A stretch of DNA of 47,104 nucleotides. It comes from Spirochaetales bacterium (GTDB taxonomy: Bacteria; Spirochaetota; Spirochaetia; SZUA-6; JAFGRV01). Position numbers and translations under genes: made by a program. The stretch is taken from the NCBI GenBank assembly GCA_016934975.1, contig JAFGRV010000254.1, positions 1 to 47,104 of the forward strand. The letters are read 5' to 3'. The notes under the pieces were generated by a model. That model saw nothing but the letters and a program-made list of their open reading frames with translations, was not told the origin of the DNA and made no database searches. Numbering within the stretch: position 1 is the first letter of the stretch; every line of letters starts with the position of its first letter. Below are positions 25,406 to 35,263 of the stretch, piece by piece.

Positions 25406-28400
25406 ATGGATTTTAAAAATATGTTTATCACCCTCTCATCAGTCCTCTGTGTGATGTGCACGTCCTTCCCTCTTTCCGCGGATGCACCAAAGCAGATAAA
25501 GGAAGCGGAAGAATTATTACAGCAGAAAAATTATTCCCAGGTTATCAGCTTGCTTTCCGCAAATATTCCGAAGGAGTATATGGATTATGCCCATTTTTTA
25601 AGACTCATAGCTCTTTATAACTCCAAAAAATTAGATCAGGCCCTTGATTCTGCGAATCAGTTTATGAAGACATATCCCCAAAGCTCATGGCTTCATAAAG
25701 TCAAATTCTTCTCTGCATCAATACTTATCGAAAAACGGGATTATGAATCCGCGGAAGCACTCTTTAAGAAGGAATCCCTCCGGCTTCTCTCGAATGAACG
25801 CAAAGCGGAGATCGCGGCACAATATATTTCTTTTGCCGAATATTTCTCCTATAAACCAAAACCTGAAGAACTTGACCTTCCACAGCCCGATTACAACAAG
25901 GCATATTCTTTTTACGAAGAAGCTTTCAAACTGGAAATTGCACCTGACTTAAAGGAAAAAGTACGGTTTAACATGGCAAAAATGAAATTCCTGGGAGAAG
26001 ATTATTACACGGCACAGAGAGAATATGAAAAATACTTAAAAGAATTCGACCCGGACTGGAAACAGCCCAACGATTCATATCAGGAGATCAACTTTTCTCA
26101 TAAAGGTGAGTTTATATACGAGGCACGGCTTAACCTCGCGGAAACTTTTTTTCATGTATCATCCTTCACATCGGCGCGCATCGTTCTTGAAGATATCATC
26201 GCTCTTTCGACGAAACATATGAAAGAACCCTCACAAAAAGAAACCGCTGAAAAATACCACCGCCTTGCTTCCCGCCGGCTCCCCTTTACATACCGTTTTC
26301 CCCGGCCCGATAATGACTATGAGCTGGAAAGCAGTATCAAAGGGGTTGATGATTTCATCTCAGAATATCCTTCGGATTCCCTTGCGGTCACTCTCATGTG
26401 GTATACGACACAGGCACTTATTTTTAGAAACAGAACCGACCAGGCGATTAAAAAACTAAAACAATTTATTAATAAAGAAGGTTTCACAATTCTTGCTCAG
26501 GAGCCGACAGAAGAAATACGATTACGGGAATCCATCGGATTTACATTAACCCCGGAAGAACAGTTTGATAAATTTCAACAGGAGGCCCTTTTCCAGCTCG
26601 GGAACCTCACTTTTAAGCAGACTCACTACTCCGAGGCGATTAATATTTTTTCCGATTATATATCACGGTTTCCCAACGGTTCATACTGGACAAAAGCCCA
26701 ATCGGGAATCATCGACGCCGAATACCAGATAGGCGTGGATCTGCTGGCATCAAAAAAATATAAGGAAACGGAAGATCACTGGAATGATTTTCTTGTGAAG
26801 CACCCCCTGGATGACCGCTCACGGAAAATACTCTTCACTCTGGCCCAGATTAACTATGAAGAGGCGAATAAAATAGAAAGAGACAAACCGGAACAAGCTG
26901 CAACGCTGTATCAAAAAGCAGTTTCCGGGTACAGAAAACTTGTATCAAAATATCCCAACACAAACGAATCCTCACTTGCACAACTTAAAATCGGGGAAAT
27001 ATACGAAGAACACTTGAGTGATCTTGAAGCAGCCTTAACGGCGTACAAAACACTCACCTGGGGAAGCTATGCCCAGGAAGCTCAAGGGCGTGTACAAAAA
27101 ATGATTAATAAAGAACTCGTCCTCCGGACTGATAGAATTTTCAGAACAACCGAAGAGGCATACATTACCGTACAACTCAGGAATATCGATAACCTTAAAC
27201 TCTCGGCGTACAAACTGAATCTTGAGGCATATTTCAGGAAATCACACAGCATCAAGGGGGTCGAGCACCTTGATTTAGCACTCATCGAACCGGACCGTAA
27301 ATGGGAGATTGATGTAAAAGGTTACGGCAAGTATCTTCCCCTGGAGAAAAAAATTGATATTACCATGGATGGTCCGGGAGTTTATGCGATTAATGTGGCT
27401 TCCGAAGAACTGGAGGCTACCACCCTTGTGATCCGTACGGATATCGACCTTATTATGAAATCATCACGAAAAGAACTCCTTGTTTTTATTCAGGATATGG
27501 TAAAAGGAAAAACCATCGCCGACGCGAAGGTTCTTATAACAGACGGAACACGGGTCCTTCTGGAAGACAAGACCGGAAAGGATGGAGTACTTCTTAAAAT
27601 TCTTCCTGAATTAACATCCGTGACCAATCTGAATGTGTTTGCTTCATTCAACGGACATATCGCGGCAACGGGACTCGACCTGGCAGGTCTGTACCCGGCA
27701 GTCGGATTAAGAGCAAAAGGGTACATTTATACGGACCAGCCGGCATACAGACCCGGTCAGCAGGTCAATATTAAGGGAATTCTACGGGATGTTGATAAGG
27801 GCTCCTATATCATCCCTCAAACAGGTGAAAAAAAGGAGTCTCGGTATTTTATTTCAGTGGTGGATGCCAAAGGAAGATCCATTTATAAAAACTCCCTCGA
27901 ATTATCCGAATTCGGAACGTTTCACACCACGATCATGCTCAGTACCAGCGCACCCCAGGGTGACTACTCAATCAGGGTAAATAGAGAATCAGGATCACAC
28001 TATTTCAATGGAAAATTCATCGTACAGGAATATAAGCTTGAAAAGATAAAGTTAAAAATTGATTTTAATCAATCCATATATTTCAGGGGTGAGACAATTG
28101 AAGCCACCTTCGAGGCCGCATACTATTTCGGTCAACCTGTAAAAGACAGTAAAATTCGTTATACCACCCCCGACGGTCTTGCCTTTACCGACAAGACTGA
28201 TGCAGACGGCAAACTCCGGATCACCTTTGATACAACACCCTTTCAACCGGGAAGCATCCTCTCGTTCGCCGGAACTCTTTCCGGTGAGAATGTGGGTACC
28301 TCAGGTACAGTGTATCTTGCCGCCAGAGGGTTTTCCATGTCATTACGCACGGACAGAGATATCAGTCTTAAAGGAGAACCTGTGGAGGTCACGGTAACGA

Positions 28401-31400
28401 CGATTGATGCGGCGGGAGCAAAGGTATCGAAGGAAGTGGAAGTGAGTATGTATAAACGGATAACAAAGGAAGTGGATCCCTTATTTGCAGAGATACCATG
28501 GCTCGAAGAAAATAAAGAATCCGGGACATCAACATGGACGGAAGTAAAAGTTGAAACAAAAAAAGTAACAACCGATGACCGGGGTATCGGCCGGGTGAGT
28601 TTCTCGCCGTCGGAAGGCGGGCAATTCCTTTTCCGGGGCCAGGGTAAAGACCGGTTTAATAATATTGTCACCGGAGAAGTTCAGATGTTCGTTTCCGGCG
28701 AAGATGATGCCGAACCCTTGCGGATATTCGCAAAACGAAGTCATTATTCCGTGGGAGAAAAAGACAGCCTGCGGATCTATACCCGGATTAAAGAAAAATC
28801 CTTGGGCCTCATTACCTTTGAGGGAGAAGGCATTATATCCTATCATATAACATCCCTTAACCCGGGAGAAAATCCCTTTGACCTTGCTATCGATCATTCA
28901 CATTTCCCTAATTTTGTTTTTACCGTATCGGTGATGAATAAAAACGCACTCGTGAGGGCAAAACATGCCTTTACCGTAGAGCGGCAATTGAACATAATAA
29001 TAAAACCTCGAAAATCAATTTTTTTACCCGGCGAGGAAGCTTTCGTAGATATCCTCGTGACCGATCATCTCGGAAAACCGGTGGAAGCGGAATTATCCCT
29101 CGCTTTGGTGAATGAAGCATTGCTTGAACAATTTAAAGATCCGGTTTCAGGGATTGTATCATTTTTTGAAGAAGGAGCATACAGGGAAGCGGAGATGAGA
29201 ACAGACTCAAGTTGTACATTTATCTATACACCGGTCACCCAGTCTGTTAATAAAGAACTTCAGGAAGAGGATGACCGCCTTTTCGACCTCCTTTCAGAAA
29301 CAATGAATTATGAAGCAGTCGAGATGGCGGAAGAAGAATACGACTATGAAAAAAAGAGCCGTAAAGAGGATAAAGAAGAGAGTTACAGTAAATCGATGAG
29401 TGACGAAGAATACGATGAGGAACCTTCCGGAGCCTATGATGATAAACCGGAAGAAACCCGGGAGGGTGCGAGACGAGAGCTATCATCAGGCAGATATTGG
29501 CGTGCGACAATTGTCTCAAATGCATCCGGAAAAGCCGAAACGACGATTCCTATTCCCGATAACACAAGCTCTTTTAAAATACGAATGAAAGGCTGCACAA
29601 AGGAAACCCTTGTGGGGGAATCGGAAACAACAATTACAGTCCGAAAGGAATTCTTTGCAAGTTTAAAATTACCTGTCCTGGTTCAGGAAAAAGATGTGAT
29701 CCGGATTGTCGGGAGGATTCATAATCTTACATCATATTCCGGAAAAGTAAAAGCCATCTGCTCTGTCGTTTACAATGAAAAATCAACCCATTTACCCGTA
29801 CAACAGGTAGACATACTCCCGAACGAGACAAAAGAGATCGTATTCCAGTCATATACGGTTCCTCTGGCGAAAAAACTGGAAGTTCAACTGGCAATAGATG
29901 CGGGGGGTAAACAATCGGACACAGTTATGCGGGATGTAAAAATACGTCCCTGGGGATTACCCGTGGGAACAAATCGTGCCGATACCGCACATGGCGATAC
30001 CGATGTGTTCCTCACTTTACCGGCAGACAGGGATTATGTGAGTTCATGGATGTCAATTGCTCTCTATCCCGCTTTGGAGACAAGCTTGATAGATCTTGTT
30101 TTACCCCGGCGGGACTTTCCTGTTTTACCGGAAGATAATATATTTATCAACTTTCCCATCGGTGCAGAGGCTGATCTTCTCGCGACAATATCCATGCTTC
30201 TCTACACCATGAACCGTCCCGATCTGACACATTCTTATAAAGCGTTAAAACAAAAAGCGTATTCCCTGGTATCGGAGCTTGTATCAACCCAGCAAAAAGA
30301 CGGCGGTTGGGGATGGCAGAAGAACAGCGAGTCTGTCTCCATCACCTCACAGGCATACTGGGCTTTGGTCCTGGCTCAATCCGGGGGTATTGAAGTTGAA
30401 GACCGCGTTCTCACTCAGGCAAAAACGTTTTTACAGAAAAACTTTACTTCTTTGCCTCAGAATGATAATGATTCGAAAGCAGAGATACTCCACGCTCTTT
30501 CTTTAACAAATGACGCGGATTATACCTTCGTAAACAGGCTCTATAGAAGCAGGAATGAATTAAGCGAAGCCGCACTCGCTTTTACCGCACTCACCCTTAA
30601 TACATTATCAAAACCCGACATAGCACAGGAACTTTTAAGACTTCTTGATTCAAAAGCACAGAAAGTCAAGGATATTTCGAGAACCGTGCTCTACTGGAAA
30701 GGTGAGAATAATCAGGCATGGCTGCAAAATAGTATCGAGACAACAGCCTTGGCAGTATTGGCGTATCAGCATATCGAACCGGCATCAACATTTATAGAAC
30801 CGGGGATCCGTTTTCTCATGGGGCAAAAGAATTCTTCCGGATTTAATCCCCCCAAGGCAGTGGGATATGCCTCCGCCGCTCTCACGCAATTCTATGATAA
30901 AACAAAACAGACCTCCGGTGATTTCACCCTGATTATTTCCGTGAACGGCACCGAAGTCGGTTCTCTTGATGCGCGCAGGGAGGCTGATGATAAAGATGGT
31001 ATGGTTTTTATCGAAGTCCCGGGGAACATAATCAAGCCGGGGAAGAACCATGTACATATAAAACATTCCGGGACTGGAGATTATTCCTACTCGATGTCAT
31101 TAACAGGATTCTCCAGGGACATGAAAGATCCCAAGTCATGGACCTACCCAAGTTTCAATTTCCGGAAATACATTCACGAACCCCTGCGATACAAAGGAAA
31201 AAAGATCGGTTCAAGCACCATGGCTATTCATGAACTTGAATCAACTAACACCGCAGAGGTTTCCATCAGTTTTAACGGCGGAAGCAGAAAAAGCTATCTT
31301 GTCCTCGAAGAATTTATTCCCGCAGGTGCAACGGTTCTGGAAGATACTATCCAGGGCAGTTACAGCCTCATGGAAAAAAGCGACGGTAAAATTACTTTCT

Positions 31401-33310
31401 ATTTTAAACCGGAACAATATATTTCCACTATAAAATATTCACTCGCGTCCTACCTCCCGGGAACCTACCAGGTACTCCCTTCTGTTTTGCATGAAGCATT
31501 CAGGCAGGAAGAGATGCGCATAGGGGAGGCCGCAAGCCTTATACTCCTCGCTCCGGGTGAAACATCAAGCGAAGAGTATGTTATGAATAAAGAGGAGCTG
31601 TACGGACTTGGAAAAGCATATTTTGAGGACGGACAGATGAAAGAGGCTTTGAATTTCCTCGAGAAACTCTATACAATGGATCCGGCCTATTCCCAACCCC
31701 AGGTCGCCCGGATGCTTCTCTGGATAAGAACCGAAAAGCAGTTTTACGATGCGGCAAAAATTGTGGATTATTTCGAAATTCTTAAAGAAAAATATCCCGA
31801 ACTCTCAATCCCTTTCAGTAAAATACTTGTTGTGGGTCAGGCATACCATGATATAAAGGAATACGAACGCGCCTACCTTGTCTACAAAGCAACTATTGAT
31901 GCAAGTTTTTTAAAAGATTCCGGTGTCGGCGGATACCTGGAAAAAGCAGGTGAATTCCTCGCCTCCATAGAATATATGATGAGTCTTATTAATGAATACC
32001 CAAACTCGAGTCCTGTTATTTCCGCATGGTTTGCCCTTGCCCAGGAAGTTTATACGAAAGCACCGTATGCCCCGGAGATTCAATCCGGAAAAACCATGAA
32101 AAAAGAAGAAAGAGAAAAAATCTACACAAAGATACACTTTCTTTCCATGGCACATGAAATGTTACGGAATTTTCTTTCATTATATCCGGAGCACGAACTC
32201 ACCGATGATGCCGCATTCACAATCCTGAATATAACATTGGATATGCGAAAATACCAGACGACCATTGATTTTTCAAAAAAATACCAGCAACGGTATTCAA
32301 AAAGCGCGTTTTTTACAAATTATCAGTATATGGAAGCCCTGGGACATTTTTCTTTGCGGAAATATTCCGACGCCATCAATACAGCCAAACTGGTTGCAGA
32401 GGGTGATAGTGACAACAAAAATCTCGCAACCTACATTCTGGGACAAATATATCACGCCCGGCGGGATCCGGAGAATGCCCTTTTGTATTATAAAAAAATA
32501 CGGGATTCTTTTTCCGATGCATCCGAAGCGATCGACTATTTTGAACGCAAATCGGTGAATGCCGACGAGGTTACTATCTATATACCGGGAGAGACCATTT
32601 CTCTCCCCCTTCATTACAGAAACATAAAGGAAGCGCATCTCCAGATCTACAAGGTCGATCTCATGAAACTTTACCTGCGCGAAAAGAGCTTAAGCAGGAT
32701 CACCGGAGTAAATCTGGCCGGGATTACCCCGCTGCATGAATCGGTGATTCCTCTGGGAGACGGGAAAGATTACGAAGACAAATCCAGAGATATCCCGTTA
32801 AAACTCAAAGATGAAGGCGCCTATCTCGCCGTTATCCGGGGAGACGATATATTTACCAGCGGTCTTGTCCTCATTACCCCATTATCCATCGAAGTCCAGG
32901 AAGACCAGGTATCGGGAAGAATCCGCGTGAATGTCTTCGATAAAATACGCCAGCTCTATCCGGATCTGGTACATGTAAAAGCGATCGGATCGGGAAATAC
33001 GGAATTTGTATCCGGGGACACGGACCTCCGGGGCATATTCATCGCCGACGGGATCCGGGGAATCCCCACCGTCATCGCCAGGGATAAATCCAACCGGTAT
33101 GCATTTTACAGGGGAAAAAATTGGGTCGGACCGCAGGAAGACCAGGCGATCCAAACCACCGGCGAAGAAGAAATGAGCCAGGATTTTGACGAACAGTACA
33201 GGGGAAATCTATTTATACAGCAAAATAAAATGGTGGAAGAAAACCGGGCAAATCTCGATTATCTCTATGACCAGGATATCGAAGGTGTAATGGTCCAGGA
33301 GGCGAAGTAG
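25406..33310 (+). CDS. Giant TPR/alpha-2-macroglobulin-like secreted protein, no thioester
   Basis: 2634 residues from the ATG at 25406 (GGAG upstream). A signal peptide ends near FPLSA-DA. Residues about 25-570 are helical TPR-like repeats. Macroglobulin domains follow from about 574; the MG2-like part near 770 reads YIYTDQPAYRPGQQVNIKG. A very acidic, Tyr/Lys-rich segment (about 1282-1358) takes the place of the bait region. An alpha-helical thioester-type domain (about 1520-1830, with DGGWGWQ) follows, but the CxEQ thioester motif is absent: the expected spot reads NFPIGAEADLLAT. A C-terminal macroglobulin-like domain (about 1930-2035), more TPRs (about 2060-2380) and a final beta domain complete it. 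The family traps proteases or acts in envelope defence; without a thioester, trapping would have to be non-covalent. It has its own promoter. Confidence 0.88.
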   Translation: MDFKNMFITLSSVLCVMCTSFPLSADAPKQIKEAEELLQQKNYSQVISLLSANIPKEYMDYAHFLRLIALYNSKKLDQALDSANQFMKTYPQSSWLHKVKFFSASILIEKRDYESAEALFKKESLRLLSNERKAEIAAQYISFAEYFSYKPKPEELDLPQPDYNKAYSFYEEAFKLEIAPDLKEKVRFNMAKMKFLGEDYYTAQREYEKYLKEFDPDWKQPNDSYQEINFSHKGEFIYEARLNLAETFFHVSSFTSARIVLEDIIALSTKHMKEPSQKETAEKYHRLASRRLPFTYRFPRPDNDYELESSIKGVDDFISEYPSDSLAVTLMWYTTQALIFRNRTDQAIKKLKQFINKEGFTILAQEPTEEIRLRESIGFTLTPEEQFDKFQQEALFQLGNLTFKQTHYSEAINIFSDYISRFPNGSYWTKAQSGIIDAEYQIGVDLLASKKYKETEDHWNDFLVKHPLDDRSRKILFTLAQINYEEANKIERDKPEQAATLYQKAVSGYRKLVSKYPNTNESSLAQLKIGEIYEEHLSDLEAALTAYKTLTWGSYAQEAQGRVQKMINKELVLRTDRIFRTTEEAYITVQLRNIDNLKLSAYKLNLEAYFRKSHSIKGVEHLDLALIEPDRKWEIDVKGYGKYLPLEKKIDITMDGPGVYAINVASEELEATTLVIRTDIDLIMKSSRKELLVFIQDMVKGKTIADAKVLITDGTRVLLEDKTGKDGVLLKILPELTSVTNLNVFASFNGHIAATGLDLAGLYPAVGLRAKGYIYTDQPAYRPGQQVNIKGILRDVDKGSYIIPQTGEKKESRYFISVVDAKGRSIYKNSLELSEFGTFHTTIMLSTSAPQGDYSIRVNRESGSHYFNGKFIVQEYKLEKIKLKIDFNQSIYFRGETIEATFEAAYYFGQPVKDSKIRYTTPDGLAFTDKTDADGKLRITFDTTPFQPGSILSFAGTLSGENVGTSGTVYLAARGFSMSLRTDRDISLKGEPVEVTVTTIDAAGAKVSKEVEVSMYKRITKEVDPLFAEIPWLEENKESGTSTWTEVKVETKKVTTDDRGIGRVSFSPSEGGQFLFRGQGKDRFNNIVTGEVQMFVSGEDDAEPLRIFAKRSHYSVGEKDSLRIYTRIKEKSLGLITFEGEGIISYHITSLNPGENPFDLAIDHSHFPNFVFTVSVMNKNALVRAKHAFTVERQLNIIIKPRKSIFLPGEEAFVDILVTDHLGKPVEAELSLALVNEALLEQFKDPVSGIVSFFEEGAYREAEMRTDSSCTFIYTPVTQSVNKELQEEDDRLFDLLSETMNYEAVEMAEEEYDYEKKSRKEDKEESYSKSMSDEEYDEEPSGAYDDKPEETREGARRELSSGRYWRATIVSNASGKAETTIPIPDNTSSFKIRMKGCTKETLVGESETTITVRKEFFASLKLPVLVQEKDVIRIVGRIHNLTSYSGKVKAICSVVYNEKSTHLPVQQVDILPNETKEIVFQSYTVPLAKKLEVQLAIDAGGKQSDTVMRDVKIRPWGLPVGTNRADTAHGDTDVFLTLPADRDYVSSWMSIALYPALETSLIDLVLPRRDFPVLPEDNIFINFPIGAEADLLATISMLLYTMNRPDLTHSYKALKQKAYSLVSELVSTQQKDGGWGWQKNSESVSITSQAYWALVLAQSGGIEVEDRVLTQAKTFLQKNFTSLPQNDNDSKAEILHALSLTNDADYTFVNRLYRSRNELSEAALAFTALTLNTLSKPDIAQELLRLLDSKAQKVKDISRTVLYWKGENNQAWLQNSIETTALAVLAYQHIEPASTFIEPGIRFLMGQKNSSGFNPPKAVGYASAALTQFYDKTKQTSGDFTLIISVNGTEVGSLDARREADDKDGMVFIEVPGNIIKPGKNHVHIKHSGTGDYSYSMSLTGFSRDMKDPKSWTYPSFNFRKYIHEPLRYKGKKIGSSTMAIHELESTNTAEVSISFNGGSRKSYLVLEEFIPAGATVLEDTIQGSYSLMEKSDGKITFYFKPEQYISTIKYSLASYLPGTYQVLPSVLHEAFRQEEMRIGEAASLILLAPGETSSEEYVMNKEELYGLGKAYFEDGQMKEALNFLEKLYTMDPAYSQPQVARMLLWIRTEKQFYDAAKIVDYFEILKEKYPELSIPFSKILVVGQAYHDIKEYERAYLVYKATIDASFLKDSGVGGYLEKAGEFLASIEYMMSLINEYPNSSPVISAWFALAQEVYTKAPYAPEIQSGKTMKKEEREKIYTKIHFLSMAHEMLRNFLSLYPEHELTDDAAFTILNITLDMRKYQTTIDFSKKYQQRYSKSAFFTNYQYMEALGHFSLRKYSDAINTAKLVAEGDSDNKNLATYILGQIYHARRDPENALLYYKKIRDSFSDASEAIDYFERKSVNADEVTIYIPGETISLPLHYRNIKEAHLQIYKVDLMKLYLREKSLSRITGVNLAGITPLHESVIPLGDGKDYEDKSRDIPLKLKDEGAYLAVIRGDDIFTSGLVLITPLSIEVQEDQVSGRIRVNVFDKIRQLYPDLVHVKAIGSGNTEFVSGDTDLRGIFIADGIRGIPTVIARDKSNRYAFYRGKNWVGPQEDQAIQTTGEEEMSQDFDEQYRGNLFIQQNKMVEENRANLDYLYDQDIEGVMVQEAK

Positions 33311-33507
33311 GGATTGGTATAATTGCAATACGACAATTGTTTAAGAGCAAGGACTACCTCACATTCTCTCCGCGCCGCCGCATCTCTGCGTTTCATTCTC
33401 CTTTTGTAAGGAAGATATAAGGAAGGCATAAAAGCAGGAAAACATAGTGAAGGAAATGGAAAAATATAACAGTGACGAACACGACATTGGCATTGGAATT
33501 TTCATGA

Positions 33508-33663
33508 ATAAGAAAAAGAAAAAAAACTACGGATGTATTTTTTAAGGCCAAGTTATTTAGTAAATGGGATTCGGATGGGGACGGATTTTTTTAGTTGGAT
33601 GAATACAGACACTTTGGAACATTGGTCCGTTATATTATTTATGAGGATGGAAGAAAATTATAA
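33508..33663 (+). pseudogene. Remnant of an EF-hand protein
   Basis: The frame from 33508 reads DVFFKAKLFSKWDSDGDGFF, then a TAG stop (33592-33594), then LDEYRHFGTLVRYIIYEDGRKL and TAA. WDSDGDGFF-x-LDEY is a textbook calcium-binding EF-hand loop interrupted by a stop codon exactly at one variable position. No credible start is present, because a TGA precedes at 33505. The gene is probably decayed. The stretch 33311-33507 before it holds nothing else I can identify. Confidence 0.55.
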
Positions 33664-33682
33664 GAAAACCGGGGAGAACCCA

Positions 33683-33877
33683 TTACTGTTTATACCAATC
33701 GTCCTCAGGAAAATCTACAGAGTCTTTCATCATTCCTTTAAACTTTATTAAGACATCTAATGCTTCCTTGTGTGTTCCGGTTTTTAATTCTTTTAGTTTT
33801 TCAATAGCCTCATCCATATTTTCTGCTCTGATAAAGCTATCGGGAATTTGAGGAATATCAAGAAGTATTTTACCCAT
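33683..33877 (-). CDS. Small antitoxin-like protein
   Basis: 64 residues, soluble, acidic and helical, ending in DSVDFPEDDWYKQ. A very strong ribosome site (AGGAGGAG) precedes the ATG, so it is probably translated. The size and the acidic Trp-Tyr C-terminus recall type II antitoxins, but no toxin frame follows on the minus strand before the EF-hand remnant. It may be an orphan antitoxin or a small regulator. Function unknown. Confidence 0.55.
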   Translation of the reverse strand: MGKILLDIPQIPDSFIRAENMDEAIEKLKELKTGTHKEALDVLIKFKGMMKDSVDFPEDDWYKQ

Positions 33878-34244
33878 ATGCTCCTCCTATTTATAAATAT
33901 AAACTGTTCCCGGTTTTTTAGCAATATACTCACTAAAATATCAGCAAATTTCAATATGGAATTCTGGAGGAATTTACAGGAAAGACAAGATTGGACATAC
34001 TCAAATTTTATTCCGAAAAATCATTACTATAGCCACAAATAGGTTTTTTTACTGTTTTCGACAAATTTAAGATTTTTCGTATACCTTATTATCCTGTTAA
34101 TCCTTTATAAAAAAAATATTCCCCTTTGCTGTCCGTAACTAACTACACTTTATTTGAATTGTGTCACCGCAGACACAATTAACTGAACATAATCCGGAAT
34201 TCTAGTCCACTTTTCCCAATTACTCAGAAAAACCCCGGCCCTAT
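33878..34244. other. Intergenic region with one clear hairpin
   Basis: No gene is recognisable. The only structure is a perfect 9-bp inverted repeat AATTGTGTC (34157-34165) / GACACAATT (34172-34180) with a 6-base loop, about 65 bases before the promoter of the GH130 gene. It could be an operator or a small terminator. Confidence 0.4.
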
Positions 34245-34273
34245 TTGACAATTCATAGATTTATATATACTCT
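34245..34273 (+). promoter_or_regulatory. Promoter of the GH130 gene
   Basis: TTGACA (34245-34250) followed after 17 bp by TACTCT (34268-34273), or after 15 bp by TATACT. Transcription would start about 25 bases upstream of the GTG start codon. Confidence 0.5.
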
Positions 34274-34305
34274 CTCTCTATCATACATTGTGAAGGAGTG
34301 CAAAG

Positions 34306-35226
34306 GTGTCAATAATCCCTAAAAAACAAATTGTAAAACGCTATAAGAATAATCCGGTTATTACAAACGACATGATGCCCTTCAGCTGCCGCGGGGTGTA
34401 TAATTCCAGTGCGGTGAAATACAACGGCTCGTATATTATGGTACTCAGGGCAGAAGGATACAATTTAAAGGATTCCTTCTGGGTGGCGGAAAGTAATAAC
34501 GGATATGATAATTGGAAAATCAAGGAGATGATACATCTTCCCGAAACAGAGGAATATAAAAAATATGGTGCCAATCAATATGATCCCCGCATAACAAAAA
34601 TCGATGATATGTATTATATCACTTTTTGTGTTCACGGATTACATGATGCCCGGATGGGTCTAATGAGTACAAAGAATTTTAAAGAGTTCAAATGGGAAAA
34701 CTTTCTCACCGGCAGTGGTTTTAGAAATACGGTTCTCTTTCCTGAAAAAATAAACGGGCTGTATGCCGCGTTGGAAAGACCGAATTCAACGGGAGATATC
34801 TGGTTTACTCAATCCCCGGATCTCGAATTCTGGGGAAAACACGAACATATGCTTTCATCTCGTTTTTCCGTTTGGTCTACCGGGAAAATAGGACCCTGCG
34901 GTACTCCCATAAAGACGAAAAAAGGGTGGCTCATCATTATTCATTCAGTTCAGATTATATGCGATTTTGAATATATATATCATGCGGGTGTCATGCTTAC
35001 GGAACTGAATAATCCGGCTAAAATAATCCGTGTAGGGGAAGAGCCGATCCTCACCCCGGAAGAATCTTATGAAACAACAGGTCATGCGCCTAACGTTATT
35101 TTCGCGAGTTCCCAGATCGTGGAAGATGACGGAAACGTTAAAATCTACTACGGAGCATCCGACCGCTGCCAATGTGTTGCAGACACGACAGTGGACCTCC
35201 TCCTGGAAGCTGCATTAGAACGGTAG
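34306..35226 (+). CDS. GH130-family beta-mannoside phosphorylase/hydrolase
   Basis: 306 residues, a five-bladed beta-propeller family. Recognisable pieces are NNPVIT near the start, QYDPRITKIDDMYYITF, LERPNSTGDIWF, IGPCGTPIKTKKGWLIIIH and VKIYYGASD near the end. GH130 enzymes mostly phosphorolyse or hydrolyse beta-mannosides such as mannosyl-glucose or mannooligosaccharides. With no signal peptide it should act in the cytoplasm. The start is a GTG at a good distance from AAGGAG. The phosphate-binding residues needed to tell phosphorylase from hydrolase cannot be assigned safely by eye. Confidence 0.85.
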   Translation: MSIIPKKQIVKRYKNNPVITNDMMPFSCRGVYNSSAVKYNGSYIMVLRAEGYNLKDSFWVAESNNGYDNWKIKEMIHLPETEEYKKYGANQYDPRITKIDDMYYITFCVHGLHDARMGLMSTKNFKEFKWENFLTGSGFRNTVLFPEKINGLYAALERPNSTGDIWFTQSPDLEFWGKHEHMLSSRFSVWSTGKIGPCGTPIKTKKGWLIIIHSVQIICDFEYIYHAGVMLTELNNPAKIIRVGEEPILTPEESYETTGHAPNVIFASSQIVEDDGNVKIYYGASDRCQCVADTTVDLLLEAALER

Positions 35227-35263
35227 ATGAAATAGTGTCCCGGAAACATATTAAGAACCTCAT

